Assembly: GCF_003149025.1 (NCBI RefSeq)
Contig: NZ_QGDV01000007.1
Location: 62,001-126,000, forward strand
Source of the DNA: Rathayibacter iranicus NCPPB 2253 = VKM Ac-1602
Lineage (GTDB): Bacteria > Actinomycetota > Actinomycetes > Actinomycetales > Microbacteriaceae
Reading direction: 5' to 3'
DNA length: 64,000 nt
A program made the position numbers and the translations under genes. Below the pieces are notes generated by a model. It made no database searches. It worked only from the letters and a program-made list of their open reading frames with translations, and was not told the DNA's origin. Positions within the stretch are counted from its first letter, which is position 1; every line of letters starts with the position of its first letter. Positions 16,624-26,221 of this stretch are shown here, in pieces.

Positions 16624-19019
16624 ATTCTTGCGTGACAGTTATTCCACGGCTTCTCGGCGAGGCGCTCCTCCGCACCGAGGCGAAGGTCGTCGTGCTCGAG
16701 GGTGCGCGAGCTGTCGGGAAGACGACACTGGTCCGCACGGTGCTACAGGAGCGAGGCTTTTCCTACGCATCCCTCTCGGACCCCGCCGTCCTGAACCGGG
16801 CTGCGCGGGACCCCGACGGCTGGTTGCGAGGGCTCTCCCTCCCCGCCGTGATCGACGAGGCACAGCTTCTGGAGACCCTTCCCCTGCTGGTGAAGGATCT
16901 CGTTGACGAAACGCCAGGATCGGGGACACGCGTCGTCCTCACCGGCTCCTCCTCGATTGGGCGAACCGGTCTTGGCGGAGCGGACCCACTGACGCGCCGA
17001 TCCCGCCGATTCACCATGGGTCCCCTCACCGAATGGGAGATTGCTGGAAAAAAGGATTCACTCGTCGATCTTCTTTTTGATGCCGACATTGTGCTCGGCG
17101 GCCGCACAAAAAGCGACGAAGCAGAGTTAGTGCGCAGCGTGTCGCGCGGAGGCTTCCCCTCTTACGTCGTCCCCAACACTGTTCGAACGCGCCGTGACCT
17201 CTGGCGAGACCTGCGCTCGGATGTCGAGGGTCTTCTGTCCGACGAGGCGCTCGCCGGACGAGGGATCGACACTCTCGCCGCGAGAAGCGCACTCGATCTT
17301 CTTCTCCGCACACCGGGCGGCATCTTCAACGCCAGTCGCCTGGCTCAACAACTTGATCTGGACCGCCGAACGGTTGATCGCTACCTCAGCATTTTCGAGC
17401 GAGTTTTCCTTCTCCATCACCTTCCCAATCTGGCGACAGCGGCGAGCCGACAGAATCATTCTCGGGCAAAGATCCATCCGGTGGATACATCCTTCGCAGT
17501 AGAATCCCTCGCGCGGGCGGGCGTCGAGTTGCCAGACGACCGCGAGGCCTTCGGCGCAGTCCTGGAGAGCCATGTCGTCAACCAACTGACGACTGCCATC
17601 GCATGGTCCGACCACGAGGTGAGAGCTTTTTACTGGCGCTCTGCGGCACAGAAAGGTCACGAGGTTGACCTCGTCTTGATCGACGAACGTGACCGCGCCG
17701 TAGGAATCGAGGTGAAGACCTCTCGCTCCGTCCACGAACGCGACATTAACGGCATCCTCGCTCTTGCCGACCAGCGCGGCCTCCATCGCGGCTTCGTCTT
17801 TTACGGCGGCGCGGAAACAATTCGCCTCCGCGAGAACATCTGGGCCGTTCCGCTCAGTGCACTCACCGGCAGTCATGTCATTGGCGCTATCAATTCATCC
17901 ACTATTCCCAATCGAGAAAATAGTGCCGCGCCGACATCGGCAGCGAGAACCGACGCATCCATGTTCGTGAGCTACGTCCATGCCGACGATCAGAGTTCCC
18001 GCGGACGTATTCTTGACTTCGCCCGCGATCTCGCCGACAGGTACGAATTCCTCACCGGACGGACTCTTCGCCTCTTCATCGACCGTGACGACATCACCTG
18101 GAGAGAAAACTGGAGTCGACGTCTGACGCACAAGACAGGCTCGACCAGCTTCCTGCTCGGTTTCATCACCCCCAGGTACCTGTCGAGCGACGCCTGCAGA
18201 AGCGAGTTCTTGGCTTTCGGGCAGGCAGCTAGCACCGACCCCGGGCAAAAGATCCTCCTTCCGCTGGTGTGGGTTGACCCGTCGTCTAGCGGAGTCGTCT
18301 CCGACCAGGACGTCGTTTGGTCACGGGTCAGGGAGACCCAGTCGGAATCAGCAGTCGATGTTCGGTTACTCGAACCGGGATCCGTTGCCTACGACGCGCT
18401 CCTCGACAGGGTCGCCGGTCGACTGCGCCAGGCGGTCGATGCGGTCGATCCCGAGTCGTCTGCCGCGCTGAACGGCGGTGGAGACGGCGGCGCAGCGCCC
18501 GACGAGCATGACGTGCTCGAGATCATGGAGTCGATGCAATCGAAGCAATCCCACTTCGGTGCTTCGGCGAGAGAGTTTAAGGACGCACTCCAGGACGTCT
18601 CGAACGTATTCTCTCGCCGTCCTCCACTGGCAGCCGCTTCGGCCGACGTTGACGCACGCGCCCTCGCCGAGATCGGCGCCGAACTAGCCGAGCCCGTTGC
18701 TCGACTCGATCACGCCACTGACAACCTGGGCGCGATCTGGAGCGGCATGGACAGCGACATCTCCCGAATAGTCCTGCTGATGTCGTCGATGCCGAATCCG
18801 CCGCAACGGCGCTCGCTCTCCGAGACGCTCGACGCTCTGGTACAGACCCTCGAGGTACCTGGAGCGCCACTTCTCGAACTGCAGTTGAGCGACCTGGGTG
18901 ATCTCTCCCGCCACCTTCGGCCCATGAGCCGTTCCCTCGCATCGGGAGTGCGCCTGGTGAAGGGGATCCAGACCTCCGCGCGATCATGGCGGGACATGGT
19001 GATGCACCTGCCCGGATGA
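16617..19019 (+). CDS. AAA ATPase (DUF4143 type) fused to a TIR domain, candidate immune effector
   Basis: An 800-residue protein with three parts. Residues 20-200 are an AAA_14-type ATPase: Walker A GARAVGKTT (29-37) and Walker B VIDEAQ with D80/E81. Residues ~200-420 are a winged-helix and DUF4143 region whose end resembles a nuclease fold: E349-x-D351 (KGHEVDLVLID) and E365-x-K367 (GIEVKTS). Residues ~447-590 are a TIR domain starting MFVSYVHADD, with IDRDD and SDACRSEF, where E530 occupies the NADase glutamate position. A helical tail of ~200 residues follows. A/T is visibly higher than in neighbouring genes, which suggests transfer. The ATG at 16617 fits a leaderless start; GTG 16632 is an alternative. 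Confidence 0.85.
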   Translation: MYNSCVTVIPRLLGEALLRTEAKVVVLEGARAVGKTTLVRTVLQERGFSYASLSDPAVLNRAARDPDGWLRGLSLPAVIDEAQLLETLPLLVKDLVDETPGSGTRVVLTGSSSIGRTGLGGADPLTRRSRRFTMGPLTEWEIAGKKDSLVDLLFDADIVLGGRTKSDEAELVRSVSRGGFPSYVVPNTVRTRRDLWRDLRSDVEGLLSDEALAGRGIDTLAARSALDLLLRTPGGIFNASRLAQQLDLDRRTVDRYLSIFERVFLLHHLPNLATAASRQNHSRAKIHPVDTSFAVESLARAGVELPDDREAFGAVLESHVVNQLTTAIAWSDHEVRAFYWRSAAQKGHEVDLVLIDERDRAVGIEVKTSRSVHERDINGILALADQRGLHRGFVFYGGAETIRLRENIWAVPLSALTGSHVIGAINSSTIPNRENSAAPTSAARTDASMFVSYVHADDQSSRGRILDFARDLADRYEFLTGRTLRLFIDRDDITWRENWSRRLTHKTGSTSFLLGFITPRYLSSDACRSEFLAFGQAASTDPGQKILLPLVWVDPSSSGVVSDQDVVWSRVRETQSESAVDVRLLEPGSVAYDALLDRVAGRLRQAVDAVDPESSAALNGGGDGGAAPDEHDVLEIMESMQSKQSHFGASAREFKDALQDVSNVFSRRPPLAAASADVDARALAEIGAELAEPVARLDHATDNLGAIWSGMDSDISRIVLLMSSMPNPPQRRSLSETLDALVQTLEVPGAPLLELQLSDLGDLSRHLRPMSRSLASGVRLVKGIQTSARSWRDMVMHLPG

Positions 19020-19036
19020 CGACCAACGCGTCGGGC

Positions 19037-19735
19037 TCAGCGCCGGGGAGCCTGCAGGGCGTGCGGTGGTGAGCGGCGGACGAACTCCATCCGGATGTCC
19101 GGGACGATCTTGCGATCGAGCACGACGGTCATGTAGCGGCCATCGACCCGGGCGCCGATCGCGATCACGTCGAGATCGGTATCGACGCGATAACCGCGCA
19201 GCGCCTCGCCGTCCACGATCACCGGCACGCCGCGCACCACGTCCTCATCGCGCAGTGCGGCAGCCACGACCGGCATGCCGCCGCGGCGGGTGCGCACGCG
19301 ACCGGGGAAGGTGTTGCGCAGCACATCCCCCATGTGGGCGGCGAGGCGCGACTCCAGAGGGCGGCTGCGTTCGGCGGGGATCGGCACGGAGGTGCGCACC
19401 GCCTCCCAGAGGACGGGGTAGCGCATGCGCGTCACCTGATCCACCATCCACGGCGGGAGATGGTCGTTTTCGGCGCGCTCGATCGCGCGCTTCTGCTCGG
19501 GGGACAGGGGGACGGTGTTGACGGGATCGGCTCGATTGCGCGGATTCTTGAAGAACGAATAGGAGAGCGAGATCTCAACGAAGCGGCCGAGGGCCATCGT
19601 TTGGGCCGCGGTGAACTCCTCGAGACGAGGCTGCGGGGCGAACGCGAGGACGGGGTCGCCGAAGCGGGCCGCGATCTCGTCCACCCCTGGAGGGGCGGGC
19701 ATGTCGCGAACTGCTCCCGTCGTGTCCATGCGCAT
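19037..19735 (-). CDS. Hypothetical protein, unknown family
   Basis: A soluble protein of about 232 residues with no signal peptide, membrane segment or motif I recognise. It is rich in Arg and Val. The C-terminal half (VVRGVPVIVDGEALRGYRVD and onward) reads as beta-strands. ATGs at 19735 and 19729 are both possible; neither has a clear ribosome site. It converges on the TIR gene with 17 bases between stops. Base composition looks like the core genome, so I do not assume it belongs to the TIR gene. Confidence 0.6.
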   Translation of the reverse strand: MRMDTTGAVRDMPAPPGVDEIAARFGDPVLAFAPQPRLEEFTAAQTMALGRFVEISLSYSFFKNPRNRADPVNTVPLSPEQKRAIERAENDHLPPWMVDQVTRMRYPVLWEAVRTSVPIPAERSRPLESRLAAHMGDVLRNTFPGRVRTRRGGMPVVAAALRDEDVVRGVPVIVDGEALRGYRVDTDLDVIAIGARVDGRYMTVVLDRKIVPDIRMEFVRRSPPHALQAPRR

Positions 19736-19898
19736 AGGTACAAGAGTGGCCTGCCGCACAGCCGATACCAACTTCTTGACGGCAATCGATTCTCGGAGCC
19801 TCGCTCCGTTCACCTTCACGAAACACGAGGAGAGCATCATGGGTGCCTCGGGGGCGCCGCAGCGACCGCTCCGGGCAAGGGGCTGCGAAGATGGGGGG

Positions 19899-20981
19899 AT
19901 GAGCGCTCTGCACGACCCCGATGTCCGCGGCTTCGCCTCCGACAACTACTCCGGAGTGCACGACGAGGTTCTCGCAGCGATCGTCACAGCCAATGGAGCC
20001 CATCAGACCGCCTACGGCGAGGACGTCTACACCCGGCAGGTGCAGCAGGCGTTCCGCCGCGAGTTCGGCGAGCAGGCGCAGACCTTCCCGGTCTTCAATG
20101 GCACTGGGGCTAACGTGACCGGCTTGCAGTCGATGCTTCCACGCTGGGGGGCGGTCGTGGCTGCGGGCACCGCGCACATCAACGCCGACGAGGGTGGGGC
20201 TCCCGAGAAGGTCGGTGGCATCAAGATCCTGACCGTCGCCTCGCCCGACGGCAAGCTCACTCCCGCCCTGGTCGACGAGGAGGCGTGGGGCTTCGGCGAC
20301 GAGCACCGTGCGCAGCCGCTGGTGGTTTCGATCACTCAATCGTCCGAACTCGGAACCGTCTACACGCCCGAGGAGGTGCGGGCGTTGGCCGACCACGCAC
20401 ACGCTCGGGGGATGCGGTTGCACATGGACGGCGCGCGGATCGCGAATGCAGCTGCCTCCCTCGGCCTGCCCCTGCGCTCGTTCACCACCGACGCGGGGGT
20501 CGACGTGCTCTCGTTCGGCGGCACGAAGAACGGCATCCTGATCGGGGAGGCGATCGTGGTGATCAACCCGGAGGCGTCCAGCGGGCTGACCTTCCTGCGC
20601 AAGACGAACATGCAGCTCTCGTCGAAGATGCGTTTCGTCTCGGCGCAGTTGCTCGCGCTGCTCGGCGACGGCGGCGAGGAGGACCCGCTGTGGCTGCGCT
20701 CGGCGCGCCACGCGAACGCGATGGCCTCGCGCCTCCGCTCGCGACTGGAGGAGTCGATCGGGGCGGGCCGGATCACCGGGCTCGCCTTCACGCAGCCGAC
20801 GCAGGCCAACGCGATCTTCGCCACGCTGCCGGCCGGCGTGGCTGACCGTCTCCGCGAGGCCTACCGCTTCTACGACTGGAACCCCGCTACCGGGGAGGTG
20901 CGCTGGGTCTGCTCCTTTGACACCACTGAGGACGATGTGGACGCCTTCGCCGCCGCCATTGAGCGTGAGCTGAGCGCGTGA
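19899..20981 (+). CDS. ltaE: Low-specificity L-threonine aldolase (beta-eliminating lyase family)
   Basis: A 360-residue PLP enzyme cleaving L-threonine or L-allo-threonine to glycine and acetaldehyde in the cytosol. The fold-type I features are in place: SDNYSGVHDEVLAAI at the N-terminus, the substrate loop AYGEDVYT, a His in the AGTAHINADEGGAP segment, the PLP-ring Asp in LHMDGARIANA, and the Schiff-base Lys in SFGGTKNG. Length and order match LtaE. The ATG at 19899 follows a run of six G as the ribosome site. The lipoprotein gene overlaps its stop by four bases. Confidence 0.92.
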   Translation: MSALHDPDVRGFASDNYSGVHDEVLAAIVTANGAHQTAYGEDVYTRQVQQAFRREFGEQAQTFPVFNGTGANVTGLQSMLPRWGAVVAAGTAHINADEGGAPEKVGGIKILTVASPDGKLTPALVDEEAWGFGDEHRAQPLVVSITQSSELGTVYTPEEVRALADHAHARGMRLHMDGARIANAAASLGLPLRSFTTDAGVDVLSFGGTKNGILIGEAIVVINPEASSGLTFLRKTNMQLSSKMRFVSAQLLALLGDGGEEDPLWLRSARHANAMASRLRSRLEESIGAGRITGLAFTQPTQANAIFATLPAGVADRLREAYRFYDWNPATGEVRWVCSFDTTEDDVDAFAAAIERELSA

Positions 20982-21976
20982 GAGCCCGCATCCTCGGCGC
21001 GGCGCTCGCGGTACTCGTCGCCCTGGGCGGATGCACGGCGGCGGAGCCGAGCGACAACGACGACTCGGGTGCGGGATCCCCCACGGCCTCAGCGCCGGCC
21101 CAGCCCACCCCCTCTCCCACTGCCTCCACGAGGCTCGGGTGCGACTCCCTTCTCCCCGCCTCCCGTGCCGCGACCGCCCTGGGAGTAGAGAGGACCGCCC
21201 TCGAGGGCAGCCGCACGGTCACCGTGCGCTCCTCCGGCGAACTGATCCGCGAGGCCGCGGAGGAAAACGGCGGCCTGCTGCGCTGCGCCTGGTACGACGG
21301 CGATACGTCGATCACAGCGGCCGCCGCCGAGGATGCCGGAGCCGCCTTCGCCGGTCGGCCGCGCGCGCGACTGGCGACCGAGGTAGAAGCGTACGGCTCG
21401 TGCGCCGACGGCAGTTGCGACGTGGATCTGCTGGCCGGAACTACCTGGGTGACCCTGCAAGTACGCGGGGCACCCGCCACTGTCGACCTCGCGGCGCTCG
21501 CCACGGGAACCGCCTCCGAAACTCTCGGCACCCTCGACGAGCCCGTCACGGCCACGGCTCCGATCTGCTCCGATCTGCTCACCGCCGAGCAACTGACCGC
21601 GGCCGCCGGACTCGCGCAGCCCACCCCGGGCGCGGGCAGCGAGGCGGGAGCGCCCCCGACGGCGAACGCCGCCGCCGCGACGCGCGCGGGCTATGCCTCC
21701 TGCAGCTGGAGCGACGCGGCGAGCGGCACCTACTCAGGTGTGACCGTGGACGCACTGCCCAACGGGGACGACGGCTGGCGCAACCTCTCGCTGACCTCGG
21801 GTTTGGCGATCGCGCTCGAGCCGCTGGACGGCTTCGGCGAGAAGGCGCTGACCGGATGCGCCGCAGGCGTGTGCGAGATCGATGCTCTCGCCGACGACGT
21901 GTGGTGGCGCGTGACCGTCACGGGCGACGCGACGAAGGCCGAGGCGGTCGCCCGCGCGCTCCTCGCGAACGCGTAG
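20978..21976 (+). CDS. Predicted lipoprotein with two related domains
   Basis: A 332-residue exported lipoprotein. The signal peptide ends in the lipobox ALGGC (Cys19), followed by an acidic, Thr/Pro-rich tether. Two similar modules each open with a Cys-containing helix (CDSLLPASRAATAL and CSDLLTAEQLTAAAG) and contain a Trp near a second Cys (RCAWYDG, SCSWSDA) and a closing Cys pair (CADGSCDVD, CAAGVCEID). The family has no function known to me. The GTG start at 20978 overlaps the ltaE stop (GTGA), so translation is coupled. Confidence 0.75.
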   Translation: MRARILGAALAVLVALGGCTAAEPSDNDDSGAGSPTASAPAQPTPSPTASTRLGCDSLLPASRAATALGVERTALEGSRTVTVRSSGELIREAAEENGGLLRCAWYDGDTSITAAAAEDAGAAFAGRPRARLATEVEAYGSCADGSCDVDLLAGTTWVTLQVRGAPATVDLAALATGTASETLGTLDEPVTATAPICSDLLTAEQLTAAAGLAQPTPGAGSEAGAPPTANAAAATRAGYASCSWSDAASGTYSGVTVDALPNGDDGWRNLSLTSGLAIALEPLDGFGEKALTGCAAGVCEIDALADDVWWRVTVTGDATKAEAVARALLANA

Positions 21977-21983
21977 CCGCCGC

Positions 21984-22057
21984 CCCCTCCGCGAGATGCC
22001 TCTTGGGTACGCCTCCGTCGGGGCGTCGCGTACCCAAGAGGCATCTCGCGGGAGGGG
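21984..22057. repeat. Long near-perfect palindrome, bidirectional terminator/repeat family copy 1
   Basis: The arms 21984-22012 and 22028-22057 pair over about 29 bases with a single bulged base; the core is GCGAGATGCCTCTTGGGTAC. It fills the space between two convergent genes and abuts the stop of the leftward gene. A related palindrome with substituted bases lies at 63837-63899. Confidence 0.8.
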
Positions 22058-22804
22058 TCAGGGGCGCCAGTACTCATACCAGGAGGACTCGCGGCAGCCG
22101 AGGGCAGCGTAGAGGCGGCGGGCTCCAGCATTGGCGGCGAGCACTTGCAGCCAGAAACGCTCGATGCCGCGACGCGACGCCTCCTCCAGGAGTGCGCGGA
22201 TCACTACAGAGGCGTGGCCGCGGCGACGGCAGTCGGGGCGGGTGGCGAGGCCGAAGAGCCCACACCACAGTTCACCGTCCAGCGCCCGGACGAAGGCGAG
22301 GCGACCAGTCGCGGCGGGACCGTCCTCGTCGACGGCGAGAGCGTAGACCGCGGGGCAACCGGTGAGGATGCGCTCGGCGACCGCACGCTCGGCGGCGCCT
22401 CCGCGACCATCGACCGACCACCAGAGGGCGAGCCAGCCCTCGCCGGGAGTCGGCGCGAGGTGGACGGACGCCGCCTCGGGAAGCGCGGCGAGCGCCTCCG
22501 ATACCGACCCCGTGAGCACGAGGGTACGGTCGGTCGGCGTGTAGCCGCGGGCGGAGAGCAACTCGGGCAACCCTGCGGGGCTCGGCGGGCCGAGCTGCAG
22601 CAGTGGCGGGATGCGGTGCTCGCGGGCGAACGCCTCCGCCTCGTCGATGGCCGCGGCCTGGTCGGCAACGTCACCGGAGGCGAGAACCGAATTAGCGCGC
22701 TTCGTCACGCCCGCAGAGGCGCGCAGCTCCCACGCGCCGAGGGTGCGCCGCACGAGCGGGGGCCAGGCCTCGGCGGCGAGACGGTCGAGGAGGCGCGGAT
22801 CCAT
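22058..22804 (-). CDS. GNAT family N-acetyltransferase
   Basis: A 248-residue protein. The N-terminal half is variable. The C-terminal half is the GNAT core, with strand LAFVRALDGELWCGLFGLATRP, the acetyl-CoA pyrophosphate loop RPDCRRRGHAS and the last strand FWLQVLAANAGARRLYAALGC. This is the tandem or 'MshD-like' size range, but only one GNAT core is convincing. The substrate is unknown. The ATG at 22804 follows TACCGT and six bases, consistent with a leaderless start. Confidence 0.85.
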   Translation of the reverse strand: MDPRLLDRLAAEAWPPLVRRTLGAWELRASAGVTKRANSVLASGDVADQAAAIDEAEAFAREHRIPPLLQLGPPSPAGLPELLSARGYTPTDRTLVLTGSVSEALAALPEAASVHLAPTPGEGWLALWWSVDGRGGAAERAVAERILTGCPAVYALAVDEDGPAATGRLAFVRALDGELWCGLFGLATRPDCRRRGHASVVIRALLEEASRRGIERFWLQVLAANAGARRLYAALGCRESSWYEYWRP

Positions 22805-22887
22805 TGGGTCACGGTAGCGGAGACGGCGCGCCCGGTGGACGGGGTCGGGGAGGGATGACGGTCCGCCACTCCAAGACGCCTGTGGAA

Positions 22888-22941
22888 CTGGATTGCAGGA
22901 GCCGACGGCTCGGACGAGCCGAACCGGCTCCTGCGATCCAG
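22888..22941. terminator. Nested hairpin downstream of lpdA
   Basis: The outer arms 22888-22904 and 22925-22941 pair over 17 bases with one G-U mismatch (CTGGATTGCAGGAGCCG against its complement). A second small stem (CGGCTC/GAGCCG) fits in the loop. It lies just past the lpdA stop and is probably its terminator. Confidence 0.6.
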
Positions 22942-22955
22942 AGGTAGCAGAGAAG

Positions 22956-24356
22956 CTACATGTTGATCATGTGCCCCTTGAGGCCGTGGAAGCCCTCCTG
23001 CAGCGCCTCCGAGAGGGTCGGGTGCGTGTGCACGTTGCGGGCCAGCTCGGTCGCAGTGAGGTCCCACTTCTGCGCGAGCGTGAGCTCGGGAAGCAGCTCG
23101 GAGACGTCCGGTCCGATCATGTGCGCGCCGAGGAGCTCGCCGTACTTCTTGCTCGCGATGAGCTTCACGAAGCCGGTGGGCTCGCCGAGGCCGTGTGCCT
23201 TGCCGTTGGCCATGAACGGGAAGGTCGAGACGGTGATCTCGTGGCCCTCGTCGGTCGCCTGCTTCTCGGTCAGGCCGAAGGATGCGATCTGCGGCTGGCA
23301 GAACGTCGCGCGCGGCATCATCCGGTAGTCGCCCAGGGTTTGTGTCTCGGCGCCGGCAAGGGTCTCCGCGGCGACGACGCCCTGCGCCTCCGCGACGTGC
23401 GCGAGCTGGAGCTTCGCGGTGACGTCTCCAATGGCGTAGATGTGCGGGACGTTGGTGCGCATGTGGTCGTCAATCGCGATCGCGCCGCGCTCCGTTAGCT
23501 CGACGCCCGTGTTCTCGAGGCCGAAGCCCTCGGTGCGGGGGACCCAGCCGATCGACATCAGGACCTTGTCGACCTCGAGGGTCGACTGCGTGCCGTCCTT
23601 CGCGGTGTAGGTGACCGTGACGTAGCCGTCCTTGTCGACGACCGACTCGACCTTGGTCGAGGTCAGGATCTCGACGCCGAGCTTCTTGTACTGCTTCTGG
23701 ATCTCCTTCGAGACGTCCGGGTCCTCGTTGGGGAGGGCACGGTCCATGAACTCGATGATCGTGACGTCGACGCCGTAGTTCTTCAAGACATAGGCGAACT
23801 CCATGCCGATGGCGCCGGCGCCCACGATGGCCATCGTGTCCGGGAGGTCGCGGGTCATGATCTGGGTCTCGTAGGTGACGACGTTCTCAGACAGTTCGAC
23901 GCCGGGGAGAAGGCGGACGCTCGCGCCGGTGGCGATGATTGCGTCATCGAAGGTCAGCGACTCCGAGCCGCCCTTGGAGAGCTGAACGTCGAGGCCCTGG
24001 GGGCCGGTGAACGAGCCGACACCGTCGAACTCGGTGATCTTGTTCTTCTTCATCAGGAAGTGGACGCCCTTAGTGCGGCCGTCCGCCACCGTGCGGCTGC
24101 GGTCGAACGCTGCGCCGAAGTCGAAGGAGACATCGCCTGAGATGCCGAACTGCTTGGCCTGGGTGTGGAAGAGGTGGGCGAGTTCCGCATTGCGCAGCAG
24201 CGCCTTCGACGGGATGCAGCCGACATTGAGGCAGACACCGCCCCAGTACTGCTTCTCGACGACGGCGACGGACTTGCCGAGCTGGGCGGCGCGGATCGCG
24301 GCCACGTATCCGCCGGGGCCTGCCCCCAGGACGACGACGTCGAAGTGCTGGGCCAT
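22956..24356 (-). CDS. lpdA: Dihydrolipoyl dehydrogenase (E3)
   Basis: A 466-residue FAD flavoprotein that reoxidises dihydrolipoamide in the pyruvate and 2-oxoglutarate dehydrogenase complexes. FAD motif: [20 protein letters not shown] at 6-25. The redox disulfide is in [15 protein letters not shown] site: [15 protein letters not shown] second FAD motif is IYAIGDVT. The C-terminal HPTLSEA supplies the catalytic His-Glu of the partner subunit. Length is typical. The ATG at 24356 follows GGAGG. No E1 or E2 gene is adjacent, so it is a stand-alone E3. Confidence 0.96.
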   Translation of the reverse strand: MAQHFDVVVLGAGPGGYVAAIRAAQLGKSVAVVEKQYWGGVCLNVGCIPSKALLRNAELAHLFHTQAKQFGISGDVSFDFGAAFDRSRTVADGRTKGVHFLMKKNKITEFDGVGSFTGPQGLDVQLSKGGSESLTFDDAIIATGASVRLLPGVELSENVVTYETQIMTRDLPDTMAIVGAGAIGMEFAYVLKNYGVDVTIIEFMDRALPNEDPDVSKEIQKQYKKLGVEILTSTKVESVVDKDGYVTVTYTAKDGTQSTLEVDKVLMSIGWVPRTEGFGLENTGVELTERGAIAIDDHMRTNVPHIYAIGDVTAKLQLAHVAEAQGVVAAETLAGAETQTLGDYRMMPRATFCQPQIASFGLTEKQATDEGHEITVSTFPFMANGKAHGLGEPTGFVKLIASKKYGELLGAHMIGPDVSELLPELTLAQKWDLTATELARNVHTHPTLSEALQEGFHGLKGHMINM

Positions 24357-24560
24357 GGATGATCCTCCATCAGAGTCGTGATCGGTGTGCGCGGGGTGAC
24401 CACGCCGTCTCCCACCGTACCGTTCCCAGGCTCGGAGGCGGCCCCGGGCGAAGAGGGGCCTACCAGCGACAGCAGATGGGAATGGTGGCACCGTGAGCGG
24501 CGTTGCAGACGTGCGGGCGATGGAGCCCTCACCCGGTCCCTTGTTCGAAAGAAGTCTTCG

Positions 24561-25148
24561 ATGACCCTCGCGACTCCCCGCACCGCCACGACCAGCGCCC
24601 CTATCCTCGACGTGCTGGCCGAGCGCTGGAGCCCCCGCTCCTACGACACAACCGCGACCCTCTCGGACGAGACGCTCGCCTCGCTCCTGGAGGCCGCGCG
24701 CTGGTCCCCCTCGGCCGGCAACTCGCAGCCCTGGCGCTTCCTCGTCGCCCGCCGCGGGACCGACGAGTTCGACCGCATCGTCGCGACCCTCGCCGGCTTC
24801 AACAGCGTCTGGGCCGGCTCCGCCGCGGTTCTGGTCGTCGCGCTCGCCGAGACAGTGGACACCGAGGGGAAGGCGCGCCCGTGGGCTGTCTATGACCTGG
24901 GGCAGTCCGTCGCGCACCTCAGCATCCAGGCACACCACGAGGGGCTGCACGTGCATCAGATGGGCGGCTTCAGTAAGGACGGCGTGCGCACGGCGTTCGG
25001 CGTCGACGAGCGGTTCGATCCCATGACCGTCGCCGCGATCGGCATCGCGGCCGGGGCGGAGGCGCTCGAGAACGAGGCGCTCCGCGACCGTGAGACGGCA
25101 CCACGCACCCGCCTCCCCCTCGACGAACTGGTACTCGTTCAGGCGTAG
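24561..25148 (+). CDS. Nitroreductase family protein
   Basis: A 195-residue FMN oxidoreductase. FMN-binding RSYD near residue 28 and the family signature [14 protein letters not shown] around 47-60 are present, as are the dimer-interface helix [16 protein letters not shown] and a late GIAAGAE loop. The substrate (nitro compound, quinone or other) is unknown. The ATG at 24561 begins [12 protein letters not shown]; longer frames extend into the lpdA promoter region and are unlikely. Confidence 0.88.
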   Translation: MTLATPRTATTSAPILDVLAERWSPRSYDTTATLSDETLASLLEAARWSPSAGNSQPWRFLVARRGTDEFDRIVATLAGFNSVWAGSAAVLVVALAETVDTEGKARPWAVYDLGQSVAHLSIQAHHEGLHVHQMGGFSKDGVRTAFGVDERFDPMTVAAIGIAAGAEALENEALRDRETAPRTRLPLDELVLVQA

Positions 25149-25165
25149 CCGCCCGTTCTTGCTGG

Positions 25166-25195
25166 GCCTCCCGACCGTCATGCGGTCCGGGAGGC
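25166..25195 (+). terminator. Rho-independent-like terminator after nitroreductase gene
   Basis: The stem GCCTCCCGACC/GGTCCGGGAGGC with one bulge and a 7-base loop is followed by TGTGTGTATTA. It is 18 bases past the stop codon. Confidence 0.6.
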
Positions 25196-25292
25196 TGTGT
25201 GTATTACTCCCCGTGTCGTTGATCGCCGCGGTCGAGGGGGCCCGTCCGTACGATCGGATCACCCGACCGCCCGTCCCGCCGACCGGAGCATC

Positions 25293-26105
25293 ATGCCCGC
25301 CGCCCCCGCCCCTCGCACGAGCCTGGCGTTCGACGCTGAAATCGGCCAGTCGGCGTTCCCGGTGCGCTTCGAGGGGGTCGGCCGCACCTTCGCGCCGGGT
25401 GCTCCGGTGCTGACGGACGTGTCGCTCGACGTCGCTGCAGGCGAGGTCATCGCAATCCTCGGGCCGAGTGGTTGCGGCAAGTCGACCCTTCTGCGCATCG
25501 CAGCGGGCCTGGATCGCGCATCCGAGGGCTCGGTGCTGATCGGCGAGACGCCCGTCTCGGGAATTGACCCGCGCTGCGCGGTTGCGTTCCAGGAGCCGCG
25601 GCTGCTGCCGTGGCGGAGCATCGCGGACAACGTCGCCCTGGGCCTTCCGCGCGGCACAGCCCGTCCGGCTGCCCGCACGGCCGTCGATGAATTGCTCTCG
25701 CTGGTCGGGCTCAGTGCGCACGCACGCTCCCGGCCACGCGAGGTCTCAGGCGGTATGGCTCAGCGCGCCTCGCTCGCCCGCGCGCTCGCCCGAAATCCCG
25801 GCGTACTCCTCCTCGATGAGCCGTTCGGCGCGCTCGACGCGCTGACGCGGCTGCGGATGCAGGACCTGCTGCTCGACGTGCATGCGGCGGCACCCGCGAC
25901 GATCCTGCTGGTGACGCACGATGTTGACGAAGCCCTACAGCTCGCGGACAGGATCGTGCTGCTCGGCCGCGACGAGCCTGGCGGCGTCTCGCGAATTCAG
26001 CGTGTCGTGACGGTTCCGGGGGCCCGCCCCCGTGACCGCGGCTCGGCTGAACTCGCCGAGTATCGCGCCGAGCTGCTGACCGGCCTCGGGATCGAACGGC
26101 ACTAG
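25293..26105 (+). CDS. ssuB: ABC importer ATPase, aliphatic sulfonate/nitrate/taurine type
   Basis: A 270-residue ATPase of the NitT/SsuB/TauB subfamily. Walker [13 protein letters not shown]-loop [14 protein letters not shown] (the LLPW motif is typical of this subfamily), signature EVSGGMAQR, Walker [18 protein letters not shown] and H-loop [11 protein letters not shown] are in order. It powers uptake with the downstream binding protein and permease. The ATG at 25293 ([10 protein letters not shown]) is the best start within the intergenic limits. The gene symbol reflects subfamily, not a proven substrate. Confidence 0.85.
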   Translation: MPAAPAPRTSLAFDAEIGQSAFPVRFEGVGRTFAPGAPVLTDVSLDVAAGEVIAILGPSGCGKSTLLRIAAGLDRASEGSVLIGETPVSGIDPRCAVAFQEPRLLPWRSIADNVALGLPRGTARPAARTAVDELLSLVGLSAHARSRPREVSGGMAQRASLARALARNPGVLLLDEPFGALDALTRLRMQDLLLDVHAAAPATILLVTHDVDEALQLADRIVLLGRDEPGGVSRIQRVVTVPGARPRDRGSAELAEYRAELLTGLGIERH

Positions 26106-26221
26106 CTCCTCCCCAGGGGCGTTTTTCCCTGGCTCTCCACAGATCTGCCGCTCCCACTCCACCCCGTCCCCCGCATCCCGCACACTCAGACCCGTCACCG
26201 CACTCCGAAGTCGAGGCCCCC

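Noticed and set aside
16617-19019. TIR gene as part of a known two-gene system such as Thoeris
   Set aside because: No ThsA-like gene is next to it; the neighbours are core-like genes.
22145-22858. Long rightward frame opposite the GNAT gene
   Set aside because: Antisense shadow of high GC third positions; no start signal.
25149-25292. Possible riboswitch before the importer operon
   Set aside because: The only structure is the terminator of the nitroreductase gene; no known riboswitch core is visible.
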